Shown: positions 1 through 6,285 of the stretch, piece by piece
Layout of the letters: each line of letters starts with the position of its first letter
How positions within the stretch are numbered: the first letter of the stretch is position 1
Assembly (NCBI GenBank): GCA_964464755.1
Contig: CAYXGZ010000089.1
Coordinates: 1 to 8,887 of the forward strand
Direction: 5' to 3'
DNA length: 8,887 nucleotides
From: CAYXGZ01 sp964464755
GTDB lineage: Bacteria; Planctomycetota; MHYJ01; JACPRB01
Notes under the pieces: model-generated
The model's input: the letters and a program-made list of their open reading frames with translations, nothing else
Told to the model about the DNA's origin: nothing
Databases searched by the model: none
Program-made: the position numbers and the translations under genes

Positions 1-1
1 C

Positions 2-736
2 TTCACCGGCGCCGTCGTCGACAAGCCGGGCCTCCTCGAGATCGCCGCGGGCGGCACCTTCTTCCTCGACGAGATCGGGGAGATGAGCGTCCAGCTCCAG
101 GTGAAGCTCCTCCGCGCCCTCGAGGAGCGCGAGTACAAGCCCGTCGGCGACACGCAGTCCCGCAGCGTCGACGTCCGCTTCATCACGGCGACGAACCGCG
201 ACCTCAAGGCCGAGGTGAAGCGCGGCGCCTTCCGCGAGGACCTCTACTACCGGCTCAACGTCATCGCGATCCACATCCCGCCCCTGCGGGAGCGGCGCGA
301 GGACATCCCGCTGCTCGCCGGCAACTTCCTCCGGCGCTTCGCCCGCGACATGAAGAAGCCCGTCACGCGCTTCGCGGACTCCGCGCGTCGCGCGCTCGAG
401 CGGCACGACTGGCCGGGCAACGTCCGCGAGCTGGAGAACGCCGTGCAGCGCGCGGTCGCGCTCTCGACCGGCGAGGAGATCGTCGAGGCCGACCTCGGCA
501 ACCTCTCGCCCTCGAGCCGCATCGGCCCGGCGGTGGCGACGCTCCCGCTGCCCGACTCCCCGCCCGAGGAGGGCTTCGACCTCGACCGCAAGATGTCCGA
601 GCTCGAGATCGGCTACCTCCGCGACGCGCTGCGCCGCAGCGAGGGCAGCTACACCAAGGCCGCGCAGTTCCTGAAGATGAGCCTCCGCTCCCTGCGCTAC
701 AAGCTCCAGAAGTACGGGCTCGACCGCGAGGCGTGA
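2..736 (+). CDS. Sigma-54-dependent response regulator, C-terminal part (5' truncated by window edge)
   Basis: This is the last 244 residues of an NtrC-family enhancer-binding activator, which uses ATP hydrolysis to remodel sigma-54 RNA polymerase at distant promoters. The frame is open from base 2 and begins inside the sigma-54 contact loop: FTGA, the end of GAFTGA, is residues 1-4. Then come the Walker B segment GGTFFLDEIGEMS (17-29), sensor I FITATNRDL, the arginine-finger region FREDLYYRLNVI, PPLRERREDIP, and sensor II WPGNVRELENAV. After a proline-rich linker, a Fis-type helix-turn-helix (SYTKAAQFLKMSLRSLRYKL) ends the protein. That last motif resembles the PilR branch of the family, but the receiver domain lies outside the window, so the symbol and regulon stay open. 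Its TGA overlaps the moeA ATG by one base (TGATG), so the two are probably co-translated. Family assignment is very secure; the target genes are unknown. Confidence 0.96.
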   Translation, partial: FTGAVVDKPGLLEIAAGGTFFLDEIGEMSVQLQVKLLRALEEREYKPVGDTQSRSVDVRFITATNRDLKAEVKRGAFREDLYYRLNVIAIHIPPLRERREDIPLLAGNFLRRFARDMKKPVTRFADSARRALERHDWPGNVRELENAVQRAVALSTGEEIVEADLGNLSPSSRIGPAVATLPLPDSPPEEGFDLDRKMSELEIGYLRDALRRSEGSYTKAAQFLKMSLRSLRYKLQKYGLDREA

Positions 737-1935
737 TGCGGCCCCACCCGCTGCCGCCCCCTCCGCTCCCGCTCGCCGAGGCCCTCGCCCTGCTCGACTC
801 CCGCGTCCCCGCCCCGGTCCGCGAGCGCGTCCCCCTGGACCGCGCCGCCGGCGCCGTGCTCGCCGAGGCCGCGGTGCTCGACCTCGACATGCCCCCCTTC
901 GACCGCGCGATGATGGACGGCTACGCGATCGTCGCGGCGGACTCGCCGGGCGTGGTCGAGGTGGTCGGCGAGATCGCGGCGGGCCACCCGATCGACGTCC
1001 GCGTGTCGCGGGGCCGGGGCGCGCGCATCATGACGGGCGCCCCGCTGCCGCCGGGCGCCGACGCGATCCTGCAGGTCGAGAAGACCGAGGCCGCGGGCGC
1101 CGGGGTCCGCCTGCTCGAGGCCGCGAAGCCGGGGCAGAACGTCGCGCCGCGCGGCAGCGACTCGAGGAAGGGCGCGGTCGTGCTCGAGGCCGGGACGCGG
1201 ATCGGCCCGGCCCAGCTCTCCGTGCTCGCCGCGGCGGGCGTCGCCGACGTGCCCGTGTACCGCCGGCCCCTCGTCGCGATGATGGCGACGGGCGACGAGC
1301 TCGTGCCCCCGTCCGCGACGCCGGGCCCCGGCCAGATCCGGAACTCGAACGGCTACGGCGTGCCGGCCCAGGTGCGGGCGCTCGGCCTCGACTGCGAGGT
1401 GCTCGGTCCCGTGCCCGACCGGATGGAGGATCTCGTCCCGTCGATCCGCCGCGGGCTCGCCCGCGACGTGCTCATCCTCTCGGGCGGCGTGTCGGCGGGG
1501 GACCGCGACCTCGTCGTGCCGGCGCTGGAGGCCGAGGGCGTGACGCAGGTCCTCCACCAGGTCCGCATCCGGCCGGGCAAGCCGCTCTACGTCGGGCTGA
1601 AGGGCCGGACCGCGGTGTTCGGGCTCCCGGGCAACCCCGTCTCGTCGTTCGTGACCTTCGAGATCCTGGTCCGGCCGTTCCTCGGCCGGATGATGGGCTG
1701 GGCCGGCGCGGCGCTGCCGCGGGCCCGGGCCCGGCTCGCGGCGGCCCTGAAGTCGGGGGGCGACCGGACGACGTTCCGCCCGGCGCGACGCGCGGCGGAC
1801 GGGACGGTGGCGCCTCTCGCCTGGGCCGGGTCGGGCGACCTCTTCGCCCTGGCGAAGGCGGACTCGCTGATCGTCCAGCCCGAGGGCGCGGCCCCCGCGG
1901 CGGGCGAGGAGGTCGAGATCGTGGTGCTCCCGTGA
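736..1935 (+). CDS. moeA: Molybdopterin molybdenumtransferase MoeA
   Basis: MoeA inserts molybdate into adenylylated molybdopterin, the last step of molybdenum cofactor synthesis, in the cytoplasm. The 399-residue length is normal for the family. Visible signatures in order are PFDRAMMDGYAI (54-65, conserved Asp in MDGYA), GEIAAGHP, RIMTGAPLPPGADAI (97-111), ATGDELV (184-190), GQIRNSNGY (199-207), LSGGVSAGDRDLV (248-260, acidic metal/substrate residues), RIRPGKPLYVG (278-288) and GLPGNPVSSFVTFE (296-309). The C-terminal 80 or so residues form domain IV. A GTG three bases upstream (733) is an alternative start, but ATG 736 is better spaced from GAGG at 728-731 and gives the TGATG overlap with the regulator. 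The end overlaps lnt by four bases (GTGA). No other molybdenum cofactor gene is in the window, so its grouping with a regulator and lnt is unusual. Bacteria with several MoeA paralogues exist, so its exact specificity is not proven. Confidence 0.96.
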   Translation: MRPHPLPPPPLPLAEALALLDSRVPAPVRERVPLDRAAGAVLAEAAVLDLDMPPFDRAMMDGYAIVAADSPGVVEVVGEIAAGHPIDVRVSRGRGARIMTGAPLPPGADAILQVEKTEAAGAGVRLLEAAKPGQNVAPRGSDSRKGAVVLEAGTRIGPAQLSVLAAAGVADVPVYRRPLVAMMATGDELVPPSATPGPGQIRNSNGYGVPAQVRALGLDCEVLGPVPDRMEDLVPSIRRGLARDVLILSGGVSAGDRDLVVPALEAEGVTQVLHQVRIRPGKPLYVGLKGRTAVFGLPGNPVSSFVTFEILVRPFLGRMMGWAGAALPRARARLAAALKSGGDRTTFRPARRAADGTVAPLAWAGSGDLFALAKADSLIVQPEGAAPAAGEEVEIVVLP

Positions 1936-3503
1936 GCCGGGCCTGGCTTCCGGCGCTGTCGGGGGTGCTGTACTACCTGGCGTTCCACCCGGCCGACCTC
2001 GGACCGCTGGCCTGGTTCGCGCTGATCCCGCTGATCCTGCACGCGGTGCACGGTCCCGGCGGCCGCCGGGGCTTCCTCGCGGCCTGGGCGGGCGGCGCGC
2101 TCTGCTTCACGCTGGGCACGCTCTGGGTCCGGCACACGGCGCTGGCCGGGCCGCTCGTGATCGGGATCTACAAGGGCCTGTACTGGGGCGTGTTCTCGTG
2201 GGGGATCCGCCGTCTGACGCGCCGCGCGGGCTGGCCGCTGCCGCTCTCGGTGCCGGCGCTCTGGGTGGGGCTCGAGTACGCGCGGGGCCACGTCCTCGGC
2301 GGCATGCCCGTGCTGCTGGCGGGGTACTCGCAGCACGCGGTGCTGCCGCTGGTGCAGGTCGCCGACCTCGGCGGCGTGTGGCTGCTCTCGGCGCTCGTCG
2401 CGTTCGTCAACGGCGTGGCGGCGCGGGCGCTGCTCCTCGAGCGGGCGCGGAAGGCCTGGGCGGTCGCGGGGCTCTCGGTCGTCGCGCTCGCGTTCGGGTA
2501 CGGGTACTTCCGGCTGGCGACGATCCGGCTCGAGGACGGGCCGAAGCTCGGGCTGATCCAGCCGAACATCCCGCAGGACGTGAAGAACCTGAGCAAGGAG
2601 GACGTCGCCGGGGCGGTGGCGATCTTCCGCAAGCACGTGACGCTGACGCGGGAGCTCGTCGCGCGGGAGCCGGACCTCGACCTCGTGCTCTGGCCGGAAT
2701 CGGTGATCTACGAGCCGCTGCTCTACGACGGGGAGGAGGGGCGCTACGTCGACACGTTCTCGGCGCGCCGCCTGCGCGGGCCGGCGGAGGAGGCGGGGAA
2801 GTGGGTGCTCGTCGGCACGCAGGTGACGGTGCACGGGCCGGGCCGGGACCGCGTGTTCCACAACTCGGCGGTGCTCGTCTCGCCGGAGGGACGCTTCGCG
2901 GGCCGCTTCGACAAGGTGCGGCTGATCCAGTTCGCGGAGCGCTACCCGCTGCAGTGGCTGGGATCGAAGAAGATCGCGGAGGTCGCGACGAGCATCCCGA
3001 ACCTCTTCGAGTTCACGCCGGGGACGGGCTTCCCGGTGCTGGAGGCCGGGCCGGTCCGGGTCGGCGTATCGATCTGCGGCGAGGTGATGTACCCGGATAT
3101 TTCCCGGAATCTCGCAGGGGCGGGCGCGCCGGTGCTCGTCAACATATCGAACGACGGGTGGTTCCGGGACAGCGCGGAACTGGACCAGATGCTCGCGATG
3201 GCGCGGTTCCGCGCGGTGGAGAACCGGAGGCCCTTCGTGAGGGCGACGAACACGGGGATCTCCGCCTTCCTCGACCCGACGGGCCGGATCCAGCGCGTGC
3301 TGGAGGGGCCGGGCGGGCGGGTGAAGGAGGTCGAGGGGACGCTGGCGGCGCGGGTCCGGACGACGGACGCGGCGGCGCCGGGGCGGGCCCTGGGCGACTG
3401 GGTCCCCTGGCTTTCGGCGGGCGCGGCGCTCGCCGGGCTGGTCCTGGCGCTCTCGCGGAAGGCCGATTTGGATTTGTTTGACACGGTTTCCGGGCGGACC
3501 TAG
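1932..3503 (+). CDS. lnt: Apolipoprotein N-acyltransferase Lnt
   Basis: Lnt is an inner-membrane enzyme that moves an acyl chain from phospholipid to the N-terminal cysteine of diacylated lipoproteins, finishing their maturation. At 523 residues it has the usual size. The first ~195 residues are a run of hydrophobic segments (about 7-38, 46-67, 71-92, 103-125, 143-167, 174-194). The periplasmic nitrilase-like domain follows with the catalytic triad: Glu256 in LVLWPES, Lys328 in RFDKVRLIQF and Cys382 in VGVSICGEVMYPD. Glu336 (FAERYPL) matches the second essential Glu of the family, and NISNDGWF (404-411) is the conserved loop. A last hydrophobic helix lies near 490-508. The GTG start at 1932 sits in a GTGA overlap with the moeA stop and has no close Shine-Dalgarno, so translation is probably coupled. 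The last codons are AT-rich because they hold the next gene's promoter. The short tail (KADLDLFDTVSGRT) does not look conserved. Confidence 0.95.
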   Translation: MSRAWLPALSGVLYYLAFHPADLGPLAWFALIPLILHAVHGPGGRRGFLAAWAGGALCFTLGTLWVRHTALAGPLVIGIYKGLYWGVFSWGIRRLTRRAGWPLPLSVPALWVGLEYARGHVLGGMPVLLAGYSQHAVLPLVQVADLGGVWLLSALVAFVNGVAARALLLERARKAWAVAGLSVVALAFGYGYFRLATIRLEDGPKLGLIQPNIPQDVKNLSKEDVAGAVAIFRKHVTLTRELVAREPDLDLVLWPESVIYEPLLYDGEEGRYVDTFSARRLRGPAEEAGKWVLVGTQVTVHGPGRDRVFHNSAVLVSPEGRFAGRFDKVRLIQFAERYPLQWLGSKKIAEVATSIPNLFEFTPGTGFPVLEAGPVRVGVSICGEVMYPDISRNLAGAGAPVLVNISNDGWFRDSAELDQMLAMARFRAVENRRPFVRATNTGISAFLDPTGRIQRVLEGPGGRVKEVEGTLAARVRTTDAAAPGRALGDWVPWLSAGAALAGLVLALSRKADLDLFDTVSGRT

Positions 3504-3506
3504 GAT
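3478..3506 (+). promoter_or_regulatory. Sigma-70-type promoter embedded in the end of lnt
   Basis: A perfect -35 box TTGACA (3478-3483) is followed by a 17-base spacer and a -10 box TAGGAT (3501-3506, 4 of 6 matches to consensus). The first three bases of the -10 are the lnt stop codon. Predicted transcription start is near 3513, giving an untranslated leader of about 36 bases before the ATG at 3549. The surrounding bases are AT-richer than anything nearby in lnt, which supports a selected promoter. It would let the two downstream membrane-protein genes be transcribed apart from the moeA-lnt unit. Confidence 0.72.
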
Positions 3507-3527
3507 GGCGCCCTTGTGGCCCGTCCT
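3502..3527 (+). other. Possible hairpin after lnt, formed only in read-through RNA
   Basis: Bases 3502-3508 (AGGATGG) can pair with 3521-3527 (CCGTCCT) with one G-U pair, and GCC at 3510-3512 with GGC at 3518-3520 inside the loop. No U-tract follows, so it is not a standard intrinsic terminator. It overlaps the -10 box of the internal promoter, so RNA started near 3513 would lack the left arm. Only transcripts coming through lnt could fold it. It may mark the lnt 3' end or be chance in GC-rich DNA. Confidence 0.25.
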
Positions 3528-3548
3528 TCATCTACGGGGGGATAGAGA

Positions 3549-4421
3549 ATGAGCACGCTGTCGAAGGTCTTCGTGGTCCTCGTCTTCGTCGTGGCGCTCT
3601 TCAAGCTGGGCGTCGACGCCACGCTCTTCGCGCAGCGCGTGGACTGGAAGGACAAGTTCGTCAAGGAAGTGAACTACCACTACCAGACCCAGCACATCAA
3701 GAACGCGGAGATCTCGGATCTCAACGTCCAGGTCGAGAGCCTGAACAACTACAACCAGAAGCTCAAGGAGAAGATCGACGCCCTCGACAACGAGCGGGCG
3801 TCGCTCGCCACGCGCCTGGCCTCCCAGGGCCGGGACATGGACTCCCTGCAGGCGAACTACCAGAAGCTGACCGCCACCCTCGAGGTGCAGGTCCGGCAGC
3901 TGGACGTGCAGCTGACGCAGATCCAGGAGATGACCAACAAGGTCGAGGACTACCGGACGCGGCTCGGCAAGGCCAACACCGAGAAGCTGACGGCCGTCCA
4001 GGAGCTCCAGTACGTGCGGCAGGAGGCGGAGCGGCTCTCGAAGGACCTCGCGGGCCTCGAGGACAGCCACCAGGCCCTGGCGCGGGAGCACCTGCGGACC
4101 AAGGAGATCATCGCCGAGCTGAACAAGCGCGGCGTCCAGACCGACCTCGTGACCCCGTCGCGGGTCCTCGAGGCCAAGGTCACGGCCGTCGACGCGAACA
4201 TCGGCCTCGTCATCGTCTCGATCGGCCGGGACGACGGCGTGCTCGAGGGCAACGAGTTCACGATCTACCGCGGCTCGAACTTCGTCGCGAAGATCGTGGT
4301 CGACAAGGTCGACCGGAAGTGGTCGGCCGCGCGGGTCACCCTGAAGAAGGAGGACCCCCGCGTCAGCGACGACGTCTCGAACAACGTCCTGACCAGCCAG
4401 TTCAAGGCGTCGGGCAACTAA
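3549..4421 (+). CDS. Membrane-anchored long coiled-coil protein with C-terminal beta-rich domain, function unknown
   Basis: I do not recognise a named family. The 290-residue protein has an N-terminal hydrophobic helix (about 6-25, after MSTLSK) that is probably an uncleaved anchor. A long heptad-patterned coiled coil (about 50-190) follows, rich in Gln, Glu, Lys and Leu, with no cysteine. A compact C-terminal domain (about 205-285) has alternating beta-like segments: VLEAKVTAVDANIGLVIVSI, then GRDDGVLEGNEFTIYRG, then FVAKIVVDKV and SAARVTLKK. The pattern 'value..V..D...G.V.I.IG..DGV..G..F.VYR' looks like a small beta-barrel seen at the ends of many cell-surface and flagellar-assembly-type (FlgT-C-like) proteins; that likeness is from memory. 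The likely topology is a short inner tail with the rest outside the membrane. A G-run at 3536-3541, seven bases before the ATG, can serve as ribosome binding site. Its partner gene starts 24 bases downstream. Overall architecture recalls MreC, but no MreC motif is evident. Confidence 0.87.
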   Translation: MSTLSKVFVVLVFVVALFKLGVDATLFAQRVDWKDKFVKEVNYHYQTQHIKNAEISDLNVQVESLNNYNQKLKEKIDALDNERASLATRLASQGRDMDSLQANYQKLTATLEVQVRQLDVQLTQIQEMTNKVEDYRTRLGKANTEKLTAVQELQYVRQEAERLSKDLAGLEDSHQALAREHLRTKEIIAELNKRGVQTDLVTPSRVLEAKVTAVDANIGLVIVSIGRDDGVLEGNEFTIYRGSNFVAKIVVDKVDRKWSAARVTLKKEDPRVSDDVSNNVLTSQFKASGN

Positions 4422-4445
4422 CCAGCCGTCCAACCGGAGGCAGCC

Positions 4446-4655
4446 ATGGCGGACGAGGAAATCGTCGAGGACGAGGGGCAGCCCGTCGAGGACCAGGGCG
4501 CGGCCTACTCGGCCGACCCCTTCGCGAAGCCCAAGAGCGACGTCTACACGGCGATCCTGGTGCTGGCCTTCGTCGCGTTCGCCGCGGGCATCGTGCTCGC
4601 GGGCCGCGAGCTCTGGGAGGCCTACGACGTCCAGTTCTTCGTGTTCAAGAAGTAG
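4446..4655 (+). CDS. Small single-pass membrane protein, function unknown
   Basis: This 69-residue protein has an acidic, disordered-looking N-terminus (MADEEIVEDEGQPVEDQ), a short SADPFAKPKSDVYTA stretch, one transmembrane helix (about 33-53, AILVLAFVAFAAGIVLAG) and a short tail rich in aromatics ending YDVQFFVFKK. A perfect GGAGG (4436-4440) lies five bases before the ATG, and codon use with C/G in third positions matches the neighbours, so it is a real gene despite its size. It starts 24 bases after the coiled-coil gene and is followed directly by a strong terminator, making a two-gene transcript. A role as accessory subunit of the coiled-coil membrane protein is a reasonable inference from position and shared membrane location only. 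Confidence 0.85.
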   Translation: MADEEIVEDEGQPVEDQGAAYSADPFAKPKSDVYTAILVLAFVAFAAGIVLAGRELWEAYDVQFFVFKK

Positions 4656-4675
4656 TCCGACCCCCCGCGTTTCGC

Positions 4676-4709
4676 GCGGCGGCGGGACCCACCCGCCGCC
4701 GCTTTTTTT
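4676..4709 (+). terminator. Strong intrinsic terminator after the two membrane-protein genes
   Basis: A perfect 11-bp stem, GCGGCGGCGGG (4676-4686) with CCCGCCGCCGC (4692-4702), closes a five-base loop and is followed at once by seven T residues (4703-4709). It starts about 20 bases after the stop of the 69-residue gene and lies before the mreB promoter, so it should separate that transcript from mreB. Confidence 0.93.
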
Positions 4710-4734
4710 ATTTCCCGCGGACGCGATTTAACGC

Positions 4735-4762
4735 TTGCAATATGTAACTTACGATTTATACT
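4735..4762 (+). promoter_or_regulatory. Sigma-70-type promoter of mreB
   Basis: In an AT-rich island (about 4727-4766) between the terminator and mreB, TTGCAA (4735-4740, 4 of 6 matches) precedes TATACT (4757-4762, 5 of 6 matches) with a 16-base spacer. Predicted start is near 4769, giving a leader of about 50 bases. TTTATA a little upstream is a possible alternative -10. This island is by far the most AT-rich stretch in the window. Confidence 0.7.
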
Positions 4763-4803
4763 TTATGGCGGTTCCGCAGGGCGGGACCACGGGGTGCCGG
4801 AAG

Positions 4804-4809
4804 AGGGGG
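4804..4809 (+). promoter_or_regulatory. Ribosome binding site that fixes the mreB start
   Basis: AGGGGG (4804-4809), within AAGAGGGGGAA, lies eight bases before the ATG at 4818. It favours that ATG over an in-frame GTG at 4794, which has no Shine-Dalgarno and would put the binding site inside the coding region. Confidence 0.7.
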
Positions 4810-4817
4810 AACAGTCC

Positions 4818-5876
4818 ATGATCGGTCTCATCAAGCGACTCGGCGGGTACTTCTCGAAGGACATGGGGATCGACCTCGGCACGTGCAACACGCTCGTGTA
4901 CGTGCGGGGCGAGGGGATCGTCCTCAGCGAGCCGTCCGTCGTCGCCGTGCGCAAGGGGACCAACCAGGTCCTCCTCGACGGCAACGCGGTCGGAAACGTC
5001 GCCAAGGAGATGCTCGGCAAGACGCCCGGCAACATCGCCGCCGTCCGGCCGATGCGCAACGGCGTCATCGCCGACTTCGACGTCACCGAGGCGATGATCA
5101 GCTACTTCATCCGCAAGGTCCACAACCGGAAGTGGGGCATCATGCCCCGCGTCGTCATCGCCGTGCCCAGCGGCATCACCGGCGTGGAGAAGCGCGCCGT
5201 CATCAACAGCGCCGAGCGCGCCGGCGCCCGCCAGGTCTTCATCGTCGAGGAGCCCATGGCCGCCGGCATCGGCGCCGGGCTGCCCATGCTCGACCCCGTC
5301 GGCAACATGGTCGTCGACATCGGCGGCGGCACCACCGAGATCGCCGTCCTCTCCCTCGGCGGCATCGTCTCCGCCCGCAGCGTCCGCGTCGCCGGCGACA
5401 AGTTCGACGAGGCGATCATCCAGCACATGCGCCGCAGCTACAACCTGCTCATCGGCGAGCAGAGCGCGGAGCGCATCAAGATCGGCGTCGGCTCCATGCA
5501 CCCGCTCGACCAGGAGCTGACCATGGACGTCTCCGGCAAGGACGCCATGACCGCCTCGCCCCGCAAGGTCACCATCACCAGCGAGGAGGTCCGCGAGGCC
5601 CTCCGCGAGCCGCTCGCCATCATCGTCCAGGCCATCAAGGACTGCCTCGAGAGCACGCCGCCGGAGATCGCGGCCGACCTCGTCGAGCGCGGCATCGTCA
5701 TGTGCGGCGGCAACAGCCAGATCCGCAACGTGAACCTGGCGATCAAGAAGCACATCGACGTGCCCGTGCGCATCGCCGAGGACCCGCTGACCTGCGTCGC
5801 CCGCGGGACGGGCCTGGTCATCGAGAACCTCGACCGCTTCAAGGACGCGCTCGAGAGCGACGACGACCTGAGCTAG
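4818..5876 (+). CDS. mreB: Rod shape-determining protein MreB (actin-like)
   Basis: MreB is the bacterial actin homologue that polymerises on the inner membrane and directs lateral peptidoglycan synthesis. The 352-residue length is normal. Visible motifs are the N-terminal hydrophobic/basic stretch MIGLIKRLGGYFSK (membrane binding), phosphate-1 MGIDLGTCNTLVYV (16-29), RPMRNGVIADFDVTEAM (78-94), the connect region VVIAVPSGITGVEKRAVI, VEEPMAAGIGAGLP (143-156), phosphate-2 MVVDIGGGTTEIAVLSLGG (164-182), and EDPLTCVARGTG near the end. The adenosine-motif region reads GIVMCGGNSQIRNV (292-305), where most MreBs have a TGGGALLRG-like sequence, so this copy is somewhat divergent. The C-terminal tail is acidic (DALESDDDLS). 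ATG 4818 is chosen over GTG 4794 on the ribosome binding site. The usual mreC, mreD, pbp2 and rodA do not follow: acpS converges instead. It is transcribed from its own promoter, isolated by an upstream terminator. Confidence 0.96.
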   Translation: MIGLIKRLGGYFSKDMGIDLGTCNTLVYVRGEGIVLSEPSVVAVRKGTNQVLLDGNAVGNVAKEMLGKTPGNIAAVRPMRNGVIADFDVTEAMISYFIRKVHNRKWGIMPRVVIAVPSGITGVEKRAVINSAERAGARQVFIVEEPMAAGIGAGLPMLDPVGNMVVDIGGGTTEIAVLSLGGIVSARSVRVAGDKFDEAIIQHMRRSYNLLIGEQSAERIKIGVGSMHPLDQELTMDVSGKDAMTASPRKVTITSEEVREALREPLAIIVQAIKDCLESTPPEIAADLVERGIVMCGGNSQIRNVNLAIKKHIDVPVRIAEDPLTCVARGTGLVIENLDRFKDALESDDDLS

Positions 5877-6238
5877 CGCTCCGCGACGGCCACCGCCGCC
5901 GCCAGCGCCCGCACGTGGGTCAGCGAGATCCGCCAGCGGCGGATCCCGAGCCGTTTCGCCGCGGCCGCCGCCTTCCCGCGCAGCTTCACGCCCGGCGCCC
6001 CCGACGGCCCCCGCGTCACCTCGACGTCCGTCCACGCGATGCCGCCGCTCCAGCCCGTCCCCAGCGCCTTGAGCACCGCCTCCTTCGCCGCGAAGCGCGC
6101 CGCGAGGTGGATCGCGGGCCGCGCCGCCCCCGCGCAGTACGCCCGCTCCGCCGCCGTGAAGGCCCGCTCCAGCAGCCGGCGCGAGGGCCGCGCGAAGCGC
6201 GACGTCTCCACGAGGTCCAGGCCGATCCCGACGATCAT
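5873..6238 (-). CDS. acpS: Holo-[acyl-carrier-protein] synthase AcpS
   Basis: AcpS transfers the 4'-phosphopantetheine arm of coenzyme A to a serine of acyl carrier protein, activating it for fatty acid synthesis. The 121-residue length is typical of the trimeric AcpS type. Signatures are MIVGIGLDLVET at the N-terminus (Asp8, Mg ligand), FTAAERAYC (27-35), HLAARFAAKEAVLKALGTG (44-62, Glu53 as the second metal ligand) and a final ISLTHVRALAAAVAVAE in place of the common SLSH motif. The ATG at 6238 has no convincing Shine-Dalgarno. A TACGAT -10-like box lies only six bases upstream, so the mRNA may be leaderless. It converges on mreB with a four-base overlap, the two stop codons lying in CTAG (5873-5876). 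It diverges from the secreted-protein gene across 47 bases. The identification is secure. Confidence 0.95.
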   Translation of the reverse strand: MIVGIGLDLVETSRFARPSRRLLERAFTAAERAYCAGAARPAIHLAARFAAKEAVLKALGTGWSGGIAWTDVEVTRGPSGAPGVKLRGKAAAAAKRLGIRRWRISLTHVRALAAAVAVAER

Positions 6239-6244
6239 GGGTCC

Positions 6245-6250
6245 ATCGTA
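6245..6250 (-). promoter_or_regulatory. -10-like box of acpS, possibly leaderless
   Basis: On the minus strand TACGAT (4 of 6 matches) ends six bases before the acpS ATG. No good -35 is seen at 16-18 bases. With the usual 6-7 base distance from -10 to start site, transcription would begin at or next to the ATG, matching the missing Shine-Dalgarno. Confidence 0.35.
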
Positions 6251-6272
6251 GAACGGGCCGGTCCGCGCCGGG

Positions 6273-6278
6273 TAGAAT
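6273..6278 (+). promoter_or_regulatory. -10 box of the secreted-protein gene, probably leaderless
   Basis: TAGAAT (5 of 6 matches to TATAAT) ends seven bases before the GTG start at 6286, with no Shine-Dalgarno between. The -35 region is poor: TAGAAC at 6249-6254 with an 18-base spacer gives 3 of 6 matches. The geometry puts the RNA 5' end at or within a base of the GTG, which suggests a leaderless message. Confidence 0.5.
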
Positions 6279-6285
6279 TTCCCGC

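Noticed and set aside
1587..2861. Long minus-strand open frame (424 codons) opposite moeA and lnt
   Set aside because: It is antisense to two genes with clear catalytic motifs, is dominated by Arg, Pro, Glu and His as expected from reversed GC-rich codons, and shows no domain.
4794..4817. GTG start eight codons upstream for mreB
   Set aside because: There is no Shine-Dalgarno before it, and the strong AGGGGG lies inside this extension at correct distance for ATG 4818.
4422..4817. A small RNA in the gap before mreB
   Set aside because: The gap is explained by the 69-residue gene, its terminator, and the mreB promoter and ribosome binding site; no extra structure remains.
4749..6035. Long minus-strand open frame opposite mreB
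   Set aside because: The translation is Ala/Asp/Val/His-rich low complexity caused by antisense of C-ending codons; mreB itself is unmistakable.
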